Below are positions 23,732 to 31,359 of a stretch of DNA of 31,361 bases, piece after piece. Numbering within the stretch: the first letter of the stretch is position 1; each line of letters opens with the position of its first letter. The notes under the pieces were generated by a model. That model was not told where the DNA came from. It did not search any database and worked only from the letters and a program-made list of their open reading frames with translations. Made by a program: the position numbers and the translations under genes. This stretch comes from Pseudanabaena sp. UBA1465 (lineage in GTDB: Bacteria > Cyanobacteriota > Cyanobacteriia > Pseudanabaenales > Pseudanabaenaceae): NCBI GenBank assembly GCA_002325645.1, contig DCSN01000183.1:1-31361 (forward strand), in the 5' to 3' direction.

Positions 23732-24865
23732 GTGACTTCTCTCCCCCTCATCTGGCAAATCCTCTGGCGGACAGGATTAGGATTAATGATGTTGACAGCG
23801 ATCGCCTTATCTCTCGAAAGTTTAAAAGGTGAAGATAGATGTAATTTGTTTCTATGGCAAGCGATTGAGAATAAGCAGAGGATGATTTCGCAGGTGATGT
23901 CGGGCGATCGCACCCATCGTACCATCGAAGACATTGATGAGACTGTCCTCAACGCCGCCCAAATGAAAGCGATCGCATCGGGCGATCCACTGATTATGGA
24001 ACGTGCTACCCTCGAAGCCGAATTGCAAGGACTAGGAATGCAATTGCAAGCCTATAACGATACGCAGTTTAGGGATAAATCCAAGATTCAGTATCTAGCT
24101 GACATGGTAAATACCAACCATCCTGCCAACATTCAACATATTCAATCAGACCTAACCACCGTCGCTAAAGCCAACCTGAAGCAATTCATCAGCGATCGCG
24201 GTGTGATGTTGGATAAAGCCGTACTGATAGCCGATCATATTTCTGAACAATTCCAAAAGCTGAGAGATAGCTATCGGTTAACTCAAATCCAAATCGGACA
24301 ATTTGCAGGACTGAACGTGTATCTGAGTAGATTTGGCTCTGAGGTGAATGGCTCGATTGGTATGAGCATTAGTTCAGGCTATGAATTTAATGTTGATTGC
24401 CACAATCCGCATAGTTCTCTTTTGCATGTGGTGAGAAATGCGATCGCTGCCAAATTGAGTACAGCCCAAGAAACTCTTGAACGCGATCGGCAAGAACTAC
24501 CGATCTTGCAAAAGCGAGTCAGTCAGCCGTTCGATCAGCTTCAGACATACCACGAAAAAGCAAATCGGTTAGAGTTTCTCAAGCAACTGTTTGACGCAAT
24601 TGCTAACGAAGCACCCGTGGATAATGACGATCAAGATCCTAATCTTGATGATGAGGAATTGACTGACTCAAGAGAGATATTTTGGCAACGTGATTCTGTA
24701 GTCGCAAAGTTGGAACCACCATCAACAGCGATCGTGGAGGCATTGTTGCCGAGACAGTTTGAGGATTGGGTATCAGGTGACGCTGATAACTGGCTGGAAC
24801 AAATCGCGCAGATTGTTAGCACTGTTGAGATTGAAATTCCTGTGAATGGCGATCGGCATATATAG
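23732..24865 (+). pseudogene. C-terminal end of the giant methylase-helicase protein
   Basis: From about residue 38 the product reads LFLWQAIENKQRMISQVMSG, RTIEDIDETVLNAAQMKAIA and SGDPLIMERATLEAELQ, the conserved tail that follows the helicase domain of LtrC/DarB-like plasmid proteins (x-W-x-x-x-E-x-K...I-x-Q-V-M-x-G...R-x-I-E-D-I...K-A-I-A-S-G-D-P). The rest (about 110-377) is helical, with a RDRQELPILQ coil and an acidic stretch DNDDQDPNLDDEEL. The first ~35 residues (MTSLPLIWQILWRTG...) are not family-like and mark the junction. No helicase motifs remain. Paired with the methylase piece at 19559-20536 it defines one broken gene. Translation of this remnant is possible but unproven. Confidence 0.7.
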
Positions 24866-24990
24866 TTTCATGGTTTTCTTATTTCCGATTCTTTCTGATT
24901 CTATTTTTAACGCGATGTGTAACTAAAAAGGTCGCGTTGATATATGTAAATAAAAATATCTTTTTGTATCTTTTTGTTCTAAATAAATAT

Positions 24991-25079
24991 TGCCTAAAAA
25001 CTTCTGCCTAATCTGCCTATTTAGATGATTAGGCAGAAAAATCCCGTATAATTACCCTAAAGCAGGATCTTAGGCAGAA
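24991..25079. repeat. Cluster of five TTAGGCA/TGCCTAA sites
   Basis: TGCCTAA occurs at 24991 and 25006 and TGCCTAT at 25014, and the reverse complement TTAGGCA at 25029 and 25070. TTCTGCCTAATC (25002-25013) and GATTAGGCAGAA (25027-25038) form an exact 12-bp inverted repeat. The cluster sits in the 302-bp gap before the T5orf172 gene. It may be a multi-site operator or iteron-like region. I see nothing else in 24866-25167 apart from AT-rich sequence. Confidence 0.6.
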
Positions 25080-25167
25080 TTTTTCTGTATGATATGCCCT
25101 ATTTTATGTACCGAATGATATCTTTTGTATCTAGTTGTGTTAATTAGCTTTTACTGAACATAGGGTT

Positions 25168-25836
25168 ATGGCTGAAGGTTTTGTTTATATTTTGCTCAAT
25201 CCATCTTTCCCTGATCAAGTCAAAATTGGATTAACTACTCAAACTTCTGAGCTTAGAGCAAAACAGTTATCTAGTACTGGAGTACCAACTCCTTTTATTG
25301 TGATTTATGATGAGTTGGTTTCCGATTGTGAGTTAGTTGAGAGCCGATTGCATAAGCGATTTGCTGGTTATCGCGTTAGTCCAAACAGGGAGTTCTTCAG
25401 AGTTCCCGTTCGTGAAGCTATTCGAGCGCTGCAAGGAGAAGCTATTACTCATGGTGTACAAGAGATAAAACTTTCTAATCGCGTTGAAATCTTGCCAAAC
25501 CTTAAACAAAAATATGGTGAGTATTTAAAGCCAGATATAGTTATTGCAGAGATTGTTCAGCTACCTGATGTTTGTTTTCTAGAAATTGTTCGTCGTAGCT
25601 ATCATCATCTACATGACGAAATAATTGAACGTGTAGATCTTGCTATTATGGGCGATTCTTTTCCACCTACATGTCCTATTGATGCAAATACTAAACGTTT
25701 TCTTGAGGAATTGGATGAGTATGATTTAATAATGGTAACTCCGCTTTTCACTGAGGATGCCTGTAAAAGAATTGCATATGAGTGGGAGGTGGGAGGCAAA
25801 CTTAAGCAGAAGCAAGATCTTTCCAGTAACCCATGA
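25168..25836 (+). CDS. T5orf172 (GIY-YIG-like) domain protein
   Basis: The N-terminal ~90 residues of this 222-residue protein fit the T5orf172/MUG113 domain, a member of the GIY-YIG nuclease superfamily: EGFVYILLNPSFPDQVKIGL (the Y-I-L...K-I-G core), then LRAKQLSSTGVPTPF, ELVESRLHKRFAGYRVSPN and REFFRV. The C-terminal ~130 residues are unassigned. Such domains are frequent in phages and mobile elements, and an endonuclease role is predicted but rarely shown. The gene lacks HIP1. It follows the TTAGGCA site cluster and precedes the CHAT gene by 172 bp. Confidence 0.8.
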   Translation: MAEGFVYILLNPSFPDQVKIGLTTQTSELRAKQLSSTGVPTPFIVIYDELVSDCELVESRLHKRFAGYRVSPNREFFRVPVREAIRALQGEAITHGVQEIKLSNRVEILPNLKQKYGEYLKPDIVIAEIVQLPDVCFLEIVRRSYHHLHDEIIERVDLAIMGDSFPPTCPIDANTKRFLEELDEYDLIMVTPLFTEDACKRIAYEWEVGGKLKQKQDLSSNP

Positions 25837-25863
25837 ATCTATGAGGTTATAATTTCTCACAAT

Positions 25864-25908
25864 TGGGTTGCGTTCCTTAACCCAACCTACAAGATCAGCG
25901 ATCGCACT
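25864..25908. repeat. Palindromic cyanobacterial repeat plus left arm of an inverted repeat
   Basis: TTGGGTTGCGTTCCTTAACC followed by CAACCTACAA is the TTGGGTT...AACCCAACCTAC hairpin repeat common between cyanobacterial genes. It is followed by AAGATCAGCGATCGCACT (25891-25908), whose exact reverse complement lies at 27408-27425, on the far side of the CHAT gene. Confidence 0.75.
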
Positions 25909-26008
25909 ATCGATAAGCTCAACAGTGTGACTTGAGGCTTGTCGTGATGTTTTGATGTTTGTGAGTAGAATTTTACTTATCCCACTTAGATACAGGAAGA
26001 GCGCAAAA

Positions 26009-27421
26009 ATGACCTCTATGAAAATCTCTGGCTCATACGAAGAATTAAAGAAAATCGAATCGTCAAGTACAGAGATTTTTCGAGAAAAAGAAATTCTAGC
26101 CAAGACTCAAATCTCTGAATTTCGTACAGATAGCATTGAAGCAGAGCAGGTATTGCCTGTGCTTTCAGTTACTTTTAGTGGGGTAATCGCAATTGTCCAG
26201 ATAGTCAACCTCATACTAAATATACAAGAGAGAAAAAGTAAGATTACTGCCTCAGAAGATACTCCCATTTCCATTAAAATTGAAGCAAGTAATGGAAAGA
26301 AGTTGGATTTGAAGATTTCTGGTGACATAACAAACGCAGAAATCAAAAAACATCTAAATTCCGTTCAGCAATTGGTTGACGATTTTCTGCGAGAGGATGA
26401 TGGGATATCCTTAAAGAATTCTCGGATGGAAGGAGCTATAAACTCAACAGATGTTGAGAAGATAAATTTATTGTTTAGAGGCTTGTTGAGTAATTTAACA
26501 GATATAAGAGAGTGGAAGTCTCTGCCACCAAAAAAAGATGAAGAAGTAACAATTTTTGAATCTACTTTTGATAAGATTGATTTGAGAAAATTTATTTATG
26601 AATCTAGAGAAAGGGAAATCTATTTGCACTATGAGGAAGCCAAAGCTTGTAAAAGTTTTTTCTACATTTTGGAAAGAGAAAATATCTTGGGTTTTCATGA
26701 AATTAGCACTGACTTCCGTATGGCTGACATGGAAAACATATTTGTCAGATATAAAATAGAAGAGCTTTCACTCTTTAATAAGATAATTCATCACGAGAAT
26801 TTCATTCTAAATAGAATGTCCACTCCAACAGTTGCTGCAAATCTAAGTGACATAATCTCAGTTTTAATGTTATCAGCCGATCCATCTGATGCCTCAAGAT
26901 TAAGACTTGGAGAAGAATTTAGAGAAGTTAATGATAAGCTTCAACTGGCAAAATTAAGAGAGCGGTTTAGACTAGTTCCAGGAATGTCTGTTCGACCCAT
27001 AGACATTAGCCAATTACTATTAGATTTGCAGCCACAGATTGTACATTTTTCTGGACATGGTTTAGCTAGTGGTGAGTTATGTTTTGAGGATAAAATAGGA
27101 CAGGTACATCTGGTTTCACCTGATGCTGTAGCAGCTTTATTTGAGCAATTTTCAAATCAAGTTAAATGTGTATTTCTCAACGCTTGTTACTCTGAAGTTC
27201 AAGCAGTTGCTATTGTTAAACACATCGATTATGTTATCGGTATGAATCAAGCTATTGGTGACAAAGCCGCAATTGCTTTTGCTATTGGTTTTTATCAAGC
27301 GTTAGGAGCAGGGCGTACATTCAAAGAAGCATATAAACTGGGGTGTGTTCAAATCAGGCTACAGGGTATTCCTGAACACTTAACTCCTATCTTTCTTGAA
27401 AGGAGTAAGTGCGATCGCTGA
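26009..27421 (+). CDS. CHAT-domain (caspase-like) protein, possible immune effector
   Basis: The C-terminal ~190 residues of this 470-residue protein form a CHAT protease domain: ISVLMLSADPSDASRLRLGE, the catalytic His350 in HFSGHG and Cys393 in FLNACYSE, then IGMNQAIGDKAAIAFAIGFY. Both catalytic residues are intact. The N-terminal region has a hydrophobic stretch (about 52-71) and a segment SIKIEASNGKKLDLKISGDI that resembles small effector-associated domains (EACC1-like) linked to caspase-like proteases in bacterial conflict systems; that match is tentative. The middle (about 140-275) is helical and unassigned. I chose ATG 26009, with AGGAAGA 8 nt upstream, over a TTG 57 bp earlier. The last codons lie inside a repeated element, so the native C-terminus may have been altered. 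Confidence 0.8.
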   Translation: MTSMKISGSYEELKKIESSSTEIFREKEILAKTQISEFRTDSIEAEQVLPVLSVTFSGVIAIVQIVNLILNIQERKSKITASEDTPISIKIEASNGKKLDLKISGDITNAEIKKHLNSVQQLVDDFLREDDGISLKNSRMEGAINSTDVEKINLLFRGLLSNLTDIREWKSLPPKKDEEVTIFESTFDKIDLRKFIYESREREIYLHYEEAKACKSFFYILERENILGFHEISTDFRMADMENIFVRYKIEELSLFNKIIHHENFILNRMSTPTVAANLSDIISVLMLSADPSDASRLRLGEEFREVNDKLQLAKLRERFRLVPGMSVRPIDISQLLLDLQPQIVHFSGHGLASGELCFEDKIGQVHLVSPDAVAALFEQFSNQVKCVFLNACYSEVQAVAIVKHIDYVIGMNQAIGDKAAIAFAIGFYQALGAGRTFKEAYKLGCVQIRLQGIPEHLTPIFLERSKCDR

Positions 27422-27470
27422 TCTTACCTTAATTTGTTGGGTTTCACTTCGTTCAACCCAACCTACACTT
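27408..27470. repeat. Right arm of the inverted repeat plus palindromic cyanobacterial repeat
   Basis: AGTGCGATCGCTGATCTT (27408-27425) is the exact reverse complement of 25891-25908 and overlaps the CHAT stop codon. At 27436-27469 the hairpin TTGGGTTTCACTTCGTTCAA followed by CCCAACCTACAC is a second copy of the palindromic repeat seen at 25864. Confidence 0.7.
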
Positions 27471-27536
27471 TCTTCCTACTAACTTCGATGTTGAGTTCCG
27501 AAAGGTTATCGGCGATCGCTTTTAAGAATATGTTCC

Positions 27537-27659
27537 TTAGCAAAGACAAATAGTTATTAAGCGATCATCCACATTCTGATTAACCACACTAAATATCTCC
27601 GTACTAATCTGGCGATAGTAAGCGAGAAGTTCAGTAGAGTGATTTGTGGTTGTTTTCAT
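27537..27659 (-). CDS. Possible 40-residue small ORF or gene remnant
   Basis: The frame reads MKTTTNHSTELLAYYRQIST..., with aromatic and branched residues unlike random sequence. It starts at 27659, about 44 bp beyond the AbiEii stop and on the same strand. I recognise no family. It may be the N-terminal remnant of a longer gene lost to its left, or a short coding gene after the AbiE pair. No clear ribosome site is present. The rest of 27426-27702 holds only the repeat at 27436 and a HIP1 site. Confidence 0.3.
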   Translation of the reverse strand: MKTTTNHSTELLAYYRQISTEIFSVVNQNVDDRLITICLC

Positions 27660-27702
27660 TTCAGGTTAAAAGGTTAAGTAATGTTAATGAGAGTCAAACA
27701 AA

Positions 27703-28650
27703 TCAGCTTGATTCCGTAGTAATTAGCTGCCACAAACCTGATGGAGTCCAAATACGATTAAAAGAAGCGCCTTCTGCGATCGCCTCCATAGGCGGTATAA
27801 GGAAAACCTGTAAAATCCGAACAACCTCATAAAGCTCTTGAGATGCTAATTTAAGTTTTCCCTTTTTCAGGAAACCTTGCCATTGTTTTTGCTTTGACAC
27901 ATCCTCAAAAAACTCAGAACTGAGAGCCAGAGGAATCCCCGTAGGAATAGGAGTTGAGCGTCTGGCAAAAGTAGCCTGAATAGACTGGCTCAAGACTTGA
28001 CCATCAAAAGAAAAATGCTGAGCAAGATAGCAGATATCGTAAAAATCCTTCATACGACTATTGGCAATACCGAGAGTGACCATTGCCTGAAATTTCTCCG
28101 CAATAACTGTTTCGCGTTGATAGCTCTTGAGAACAGGAGATGAAAAATTTTTTAAGATCGTGGGAAACTCAATGGTCTGTATGCCTGGGAAAACGGAATC
28201 ACCAAACCCAATATCAATCTGAACAGAGATGCGAGTTCTCGAACCAATCAAGATCGCATTTAACCTAATGCGTACTCCCTGATAAGCTTGACCTTCCTTA
28301 ATTTGGATACCTTGAACAGTCGCAGATTGGAATTCAAGCGCATCCTCCTCAACCTGAGTTGTACATATTTCACGAAAGACCTGCTCTAGATGCGTAACAG
28401 TATTATCGCCATAGCAGAGCAAATCGAGATCTTGAGTAGCACGGTGAGGCTCTTGGCTCCATAGTATGAACAGCATCGCCCCTTTGAGAACAAACTTATC
28501 TCGATACTGAGATTGATAGACACGATAAAGTAAGCGCTCTATAGCATAGCGAATCAAAACACCTTGAAAATCTTCTTGGTTAGCTCTAGCAATATTCAAG
28601 AGGCGATCGCGAATAGATGCAGCAAGAGCAAACGATTGGTTATCGCTCAT
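27703..28650 (-). CDS. AbiEii-type nucleotidyltransferase toxin
   Basis: This 315-residue protein is the toxin of a type IV toxin-antitoxin and abortive-infection pair. The nucleotidyltransferase core has FVLKGAMLF (Lys56-Gly57) and HRATQDLDLL (Arg70, Asp74, Asp76). A second conserved block is TVIAEKFQAMVTLGIANSR followed by MKDFYD (about 182-206). All characteristic AbiEii residues are visible. Relatives add nucleotides to, or otherwise block, essential RNAs such as tRNA during phage infection; the target here is unknown. It starts inside the antitoxin stop (ATGA overlap), so translation is coupled. Confidence 0.9.
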   Translation of the reverse strand: MSDNQSFALAASIRDRLLNIARANQEDFQGVLIRYAIERLLYRVYQSQYRDKFVLKGAMLFILWSQEPHRATQDLDLLCYGDNTVTHLEQVFREICTTQVEEDALEFQSATVQGIQIKEGQAYQGVRIRLNAILIGSRTRISVQIDIGFGDSVFPGIQTIEFPTILKNFSSPVLKSYQRETVIAEKFQAMVTLGIANSRMKDFYDICYLAQHFSFDGQVLSQSIQATFARRSTPIPTGIPLALSSEFFEDVSKQKQWQGFLKKGKLKLASQELYEVVRILQVFLIPPMEAIAEGASFNRIWTPSGLWQLITTESS

Positions 28651-29255
28651 ACTAGAGACTCTAGATAAGGACGGATGACATTGCTAACTCGACAAATCTT
28701 GGCAAAATGCCAGATTTCATCAAGAGTAGCCGCGCGTTCTCGCCAGCATTCTCGGAGAGCTTCCAGAGCAACATCCAATCCAATTTTGTGTCGATACTTA
28801 AAACAATCAGCAACAGTTTTAGCTGGGCTATAAACTGGGACAGTGACACCAGCAATCTGATGCTTATCAATGCCAGAAGAAAAAGCTTGATCGGACATAT
28901 AAACAATTCGGAGAGGAAGCATAGATGATTTTGGTGACCAAGTTTTGCGATCAATCGCTAGCCAGACCTCAAAAGGAGCTTGAGTAGTGATGTTATGAAA
29001 ACGCAGCGCCGATAGTAGGCAAACAACAGCATTAGGAAACCGTTTACAAGCCTCGACCATAGTGTAATGCTCAGAAAGATCAGTATCAGGCAGTAAGTAA
29101 ATCCCCCGCCCCGATCGCACGATTTCGCCTTGTTGTTCGAGGCGGCGTAGATACTCCCGATGGATGCCATAGGTCACAAGATCTCGTGGTCTAAGTACAC
29201 CGAGTTCACGGATAAGCTCAAGCACCTGTTCTTTTTTAGATTGCTCTAGCAGCAT
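28647..29255 (-). CDS. AbiEi-type antitoxin
   Basis: This 202-residue protein has an N-terminal winged helix (LIRELGVLRPRDLVTYG, then REYLRRLEQQGEIVRSGRGI) and a C-terminal AbiEi domain (VVCLLSALRFHNITTQAP, then VYSPAKTVADCFKYR). Both match the AbiEi_4/type IV antitoxin pattern. It acts without direct toxin binding in studied cases and represses its own operon. It overlaps the toxin start by 4 bp. An inverted repeat lies directly upstream (29261-29308), where such a repressor would be expected to bind. Confidence 0.9.
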   Translation of the reverse strand: MLLEQSKKEQVLELIRELGVLRPRDLVTYGIHREYLRRLEQQGEIVRSGRGIYLLPDTDLSEHYTMVEACKRFPNAVVCLLSALRFHNITTQAPFEVWLAIDRKTWSPKSSMLPLRIVYMSDQAFSSGIDKHQIAGVTVPVYSPAKTVADCFKYRHKIGLDVALEALRECWRERAATLDEIWHFAKICRVSNVIRPYLESLV

Positions 29256-29260
29256 TATAA

Positions 29261-29308
29261 TGTGTCAATTACTTAGCTAATATTAAATAATACCTAGAGT
29301 TTGACACA
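29261..29308 (-). promoter_or_regulatory. Inverted repeat upstream of the AbiE operon, probable antitoxin operator
   Basis: TGTGTCAA (29261-29268) and its exact reverse complement TTGACACA (29301-29308) flank an AT-rich 32-bp centre that contains several TATTA/TAATA elements. It begins 6 bp upstream of the antitoxin start. AbiEi proteins are known to autorepress by binding inverted repeats in their promoters. Confidence 0.5.
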
Positions 29309-29570
29309 AATTTGTAGTAACGTCAAAATTCCATTGCTTTGAGATGTAATTTTCTATCCAAAAAGCTGGAATATTTTTCAGAAACTACAATCCCTATAAA
29401 AATCCTTAGCAGGAGATTTGTAGAAAATTAATTTGAGGAGAAAGCCCGAAACAATGAGCCTGAAATACAACATATCCGACCTACCCAGTGGCAGTGAATC
29501 GCGGCAAAGCCATGTAGAATTCATTCGCGTAAACCTAGTGGACAGTCAACAACAAATTAACCGATAATAA

Positions 29571-30053
29571 ATGGGTTATCTAATAGTTGAAAATATGCCA
29601 GCCAAGAAATATATAGTATCACTGACAAAAGAAGAGCAAAAGAGCTTAGAAGATCTGACAAAAACAGGAAAAGCCGCTGCCGCCAAAATAAATCACGCCA
29701 AGATCCTGCTCAAAGCGGATATCAACCGAGAAGAAGGAGGATGGAAAGATCAGGCGATAAGTATAGCGCTTGATACCAGCGTTAGCACCATCGAACAAGT
29801 GCGTCAACGCTTTGTCGAAGAAGGATTAGAGTCAGCATTGAATCCACGTCCGCGCACTTACTCCCCAAAAAAGTTGGATGGAGAAATAGAAGCGCATTTA
29901 ATCGCCGTTGCTTGTTCAGAAGCACCAGAAGGAAGCAGTCGTTGGACATTACGCTTGTTAGCAGACAAGATGGTGTCATTAGGCTATGTGGACAGTATTT
30001 CCCATGAAAGCGTCAGGCAAGTGCTAAAAAAAACGAGCTTAAGCCTTGGTTAA
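29571..30053 (+). CDS. IS630-family transposase, first frame (DNA-binding part)
   Basis: This is the N-terminal half (160 codons). It has helix-turn-helix segments (AISIALDTSVSTIEQVRQRF, then EEGLESALNPRPR) for terminal-repeat binding and a second helical domain ending at VRQVLKKTSLSLG. ATG 29595 (MPAKKYIVS) is an equally good start. At 30026-30033 lies a run of eight A residues, and a -1 slip there joins the frame to the catalytic half (KKNELKPWLKECW), as in several IS630 members that make transposase by frameshifting. Confidence 0.85.
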   Translation: MGYLIVENMPAKKYIVSLTKEEQKSLEDLTKTGKAAAAKINHAKILLKADINREEGGWKDQAISIALDTSVSTIEQVRQRFVEEGLESALNPRPRTYSPKKLDGEIEAHLIAVACSEAPEGSSRWTLRLLADKMVSLGYVDSISHESVRQVLKKTSLSLG

Positions 30054-30064
30054 AGGAATGTTGG

Positions 30065-30730
30065 GTGATCCCACCTGAGCATAATGCCGAATTTGTGTGT
30101 CAGATGGAAGATGTTCTAGAATTGTATAAACTACCCTATGACCCTGATTACCCAGTGGTCTGTTTTGATGAGAGTTCCAAACAATTGGTTTCGGAAACTA
30201 GACAGCCGCTACCGATAGAAGCGGGACAGCCTGAACGTTATGACCATGAATATGAACGGCAGGGTGTTTGCAATCTATTTATGTTCTTCGAGCCTTTAGC
30301 TGGTTGGCGACATGTGGAAGTGACAGACCACCGCACTCAAGTTGACTATGCTCATCAGATGAAGTATTTAGCCGATGAACATTATCTTAACGCTAAAAAA
30401 ATTAGGCTGACTCAGGATAATCTGAATACCCACGTTAAGTCTTCCTTGTATAAAGCATTTCCTCCTGCTGAGGCACGGCGCATTCTCGACAAGTTTGAGT
30501 TCCATTACACTCCTAAGCATGGCAGTTGGTTGAATATTGCCGAGATTGAATTGAGTGTTTTGTCTCGTCAATGTCTTGACCGTCGTATTCCTGACAAAGA
30601 AACTTTGAAATCTGAGGTTGCTGCTTGGGAAAACCGCAGAAACGCTCTTGTTTGTAAATGTAATTGGCAGTTTACTACTGAAGATGCTCGGATTAAATTA
30701 GCGCGACTCTATCCTGTAATTGACGCTTGA
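30065..30730 (+). CDS. IS630-family transposase, second frame (DDE catalytic part)
   Basis: This is the C-terminal catalytic half. The DDE residues sit in VVCFDESSKQL, LTQDNLNTH and IAEIELSVL; the spacing and the WLNIAEIE block are IS630-like. No start codon is needed if it is expressed by -1 slippage at the A8 run at 30026-30033. The frame is open from the slip site to the stop, which lies within the right inverted repeat. The transposase therefore looks complete and possibly active. Confidence 0.88.
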   Translation: MIPPEHNAEFVCQMEDVLELYKLPYDPDYPVVCFDESSKQLVSETRQPLPIEAGQPERYDHEYERQGVCNLFMFFEPLAGWRHVEVTDHRTQVDYAHQMKYLADEHYLNAKKIRLTQDNLNTHVKSSLYKAFPPAEARRILDKFEFHYTPKHGSWLNIAEIELSVLSRQCLDRRIPDKETLKSEVAAWENRRNALVCKCNWQFTTEDARIKLARLYPVIDA

Positions 30731-31154
30731 CACTCTACTAGAGCTACTGCTAGCCGTAGCATGGCACGGCTACGAAAGCGAAGGAAGAGGCGCGATCATC
30801 ATCGATGTCAGCAAATCAAAAGAATCACAAATTGGTATCAGTCCCTATCAAAAATGGCTGAATTCCGAGAGCTATGGCTGCTACCTAAGCCAAGCCACAG
30901 CAGAGCGTATCGCCAAAGAATCGGGATATCCAAACCCATTCCAAAAGGATGAGAAGCGACAGATTCGAGACTACAAACCCGAAAACCAAGTTGTAGTCTG
31001 CTTTATCCGCACCGATGGTGGATTTAGCTCCTATGTAATCGCCCATCCATTCCTGACCGCAAAACAAGCTTACGAAGCCAACAAATCAAGACTGCAAGCC
31101 GAGTTTGCCGTGGATCAACCCACCTAAAACTCGTAACGATTTTAACCACCCAAA

Positions 31155-31187
31155 AGCCTCCTGATTTCAATCGGGAGGCTACTTTTT
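31155..31187 (+). terminator. Terminator of the interrupted gene
   Basis: AGCCTCCTGA (31155-31164) pairs with TCGGGAGGCT (31171-31180), with one T-G wobble and a TTTCAA loop, followed by ACTTTTTT. It lies 28 bp after the stop of the interrupted gene. Confidence 0.85.
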
Positions 31188-31188
31188 T

Positions 31189-31359
31189 ATGGAAATAAAT
31201 ATGACATTACATAGAACCAAAAGTATCTTGTGCGGGCTGTTGCTATTAGCGATCGCCATCCAACCAGAGCATCATCACATCGAAGAAAAGCATCCGCAAA
31301 TTCACAGGAAAACGTGCCGTCAGCGCAAGTATTGGCATAAAAAGCCGAAGAGTGCTTAG
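31189..31359 (+). CDS. Small His-rich membrane or secreted protein, unknown
   Basis: This 56-residue frame starts at ATG 31189; a second ATG at 31201 would give 52 residues. The N-terminal region has a short hydrophobic core (SILCGLLLLAIAI) after basic residues, like a signal peptide or membrane anchor. The remainder is small, basic and His-rich (EHHHIEEKH, then HRKTCRQRKYWHKK). No family is recognised. The His cluster could bind metal, which is inference. It begins in the T run of the terminator at 31155, so it needs its own promoter. Because it ends two bases before the window edge, its context is unknown. Confidence 0.45.
   Translation: MEINMTLHRTKSILCGLLLLAIAIQPEHHHIEEKHPQIHRKTCRQRKYWHKKPKSA

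Larger units (their letters stand above)
29536..30740 (+). mobile_element. IS630-family insertion sequence with TA target duplication
   Basis: The element spans 29538-30738 (1201 bp) between TA dinucleotides at 29536-29537 and 30739-30740, the IS630 target signature. The ends GTGGACAGTCAA (left) and GTAGAGTGTCAA (right, reverse complement) are imperfect inverted repeats, about 14 of the first 22 positions. It contains a two-frame transposase with an intact DDE set. In-frame rejoining of the host gene after precise removal confirms these borders. Confidence 0.9.
29454..31127 (+). pseudogene. 156-residue plasmid-type gene interrupted by an IS630-family element
   Basis: The 5' part, 29454-29537, begins with ATG after GAGGAG and encodes MSLKYNISDLPSGSESRQSH and eight more codons up to a CTA. 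The 3' part, 30741-31127, continues as ELLLAVAWHGYESEGRGAII and runs to the stop. Removing 29538-30740 (the element plus one TA) rejoins the two parts in frame and gives a 156-residue protein. I do not recognise a domain; the second half has a W-H-G-Y-E-x-E-G-R-G-A-I start, a KWLNSESYGCYL segment and a VVCFIRTDGGFSSYVI strand region. A terminator follows at 31155. The 3' part alone has an in-frame TTG at 30720 inside the element end but no good ribosome site, so the gene is probably inactive. Confidence 0.8.

Noticed and set aside
24991..25079. Possible CRISPR array
   Set aside because: Repeat unit is only 7 bp, spacing is irregular, orientations are mixed, and no cas genes are present.
25726..26103. 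125-codon minus-strand frame before the CHAT gene
   Set aside because: It crosses the palindromic repeat and the starts or ends of two better-supported plus-strand genes, and shows no domain.
29571..30730. Reading the two transposase frames as a dead, frameshifted element
   Set aside because: The break falls exactly on an A8 slip site and all DDE residues are intact, so programmed frameshifting is more likely.
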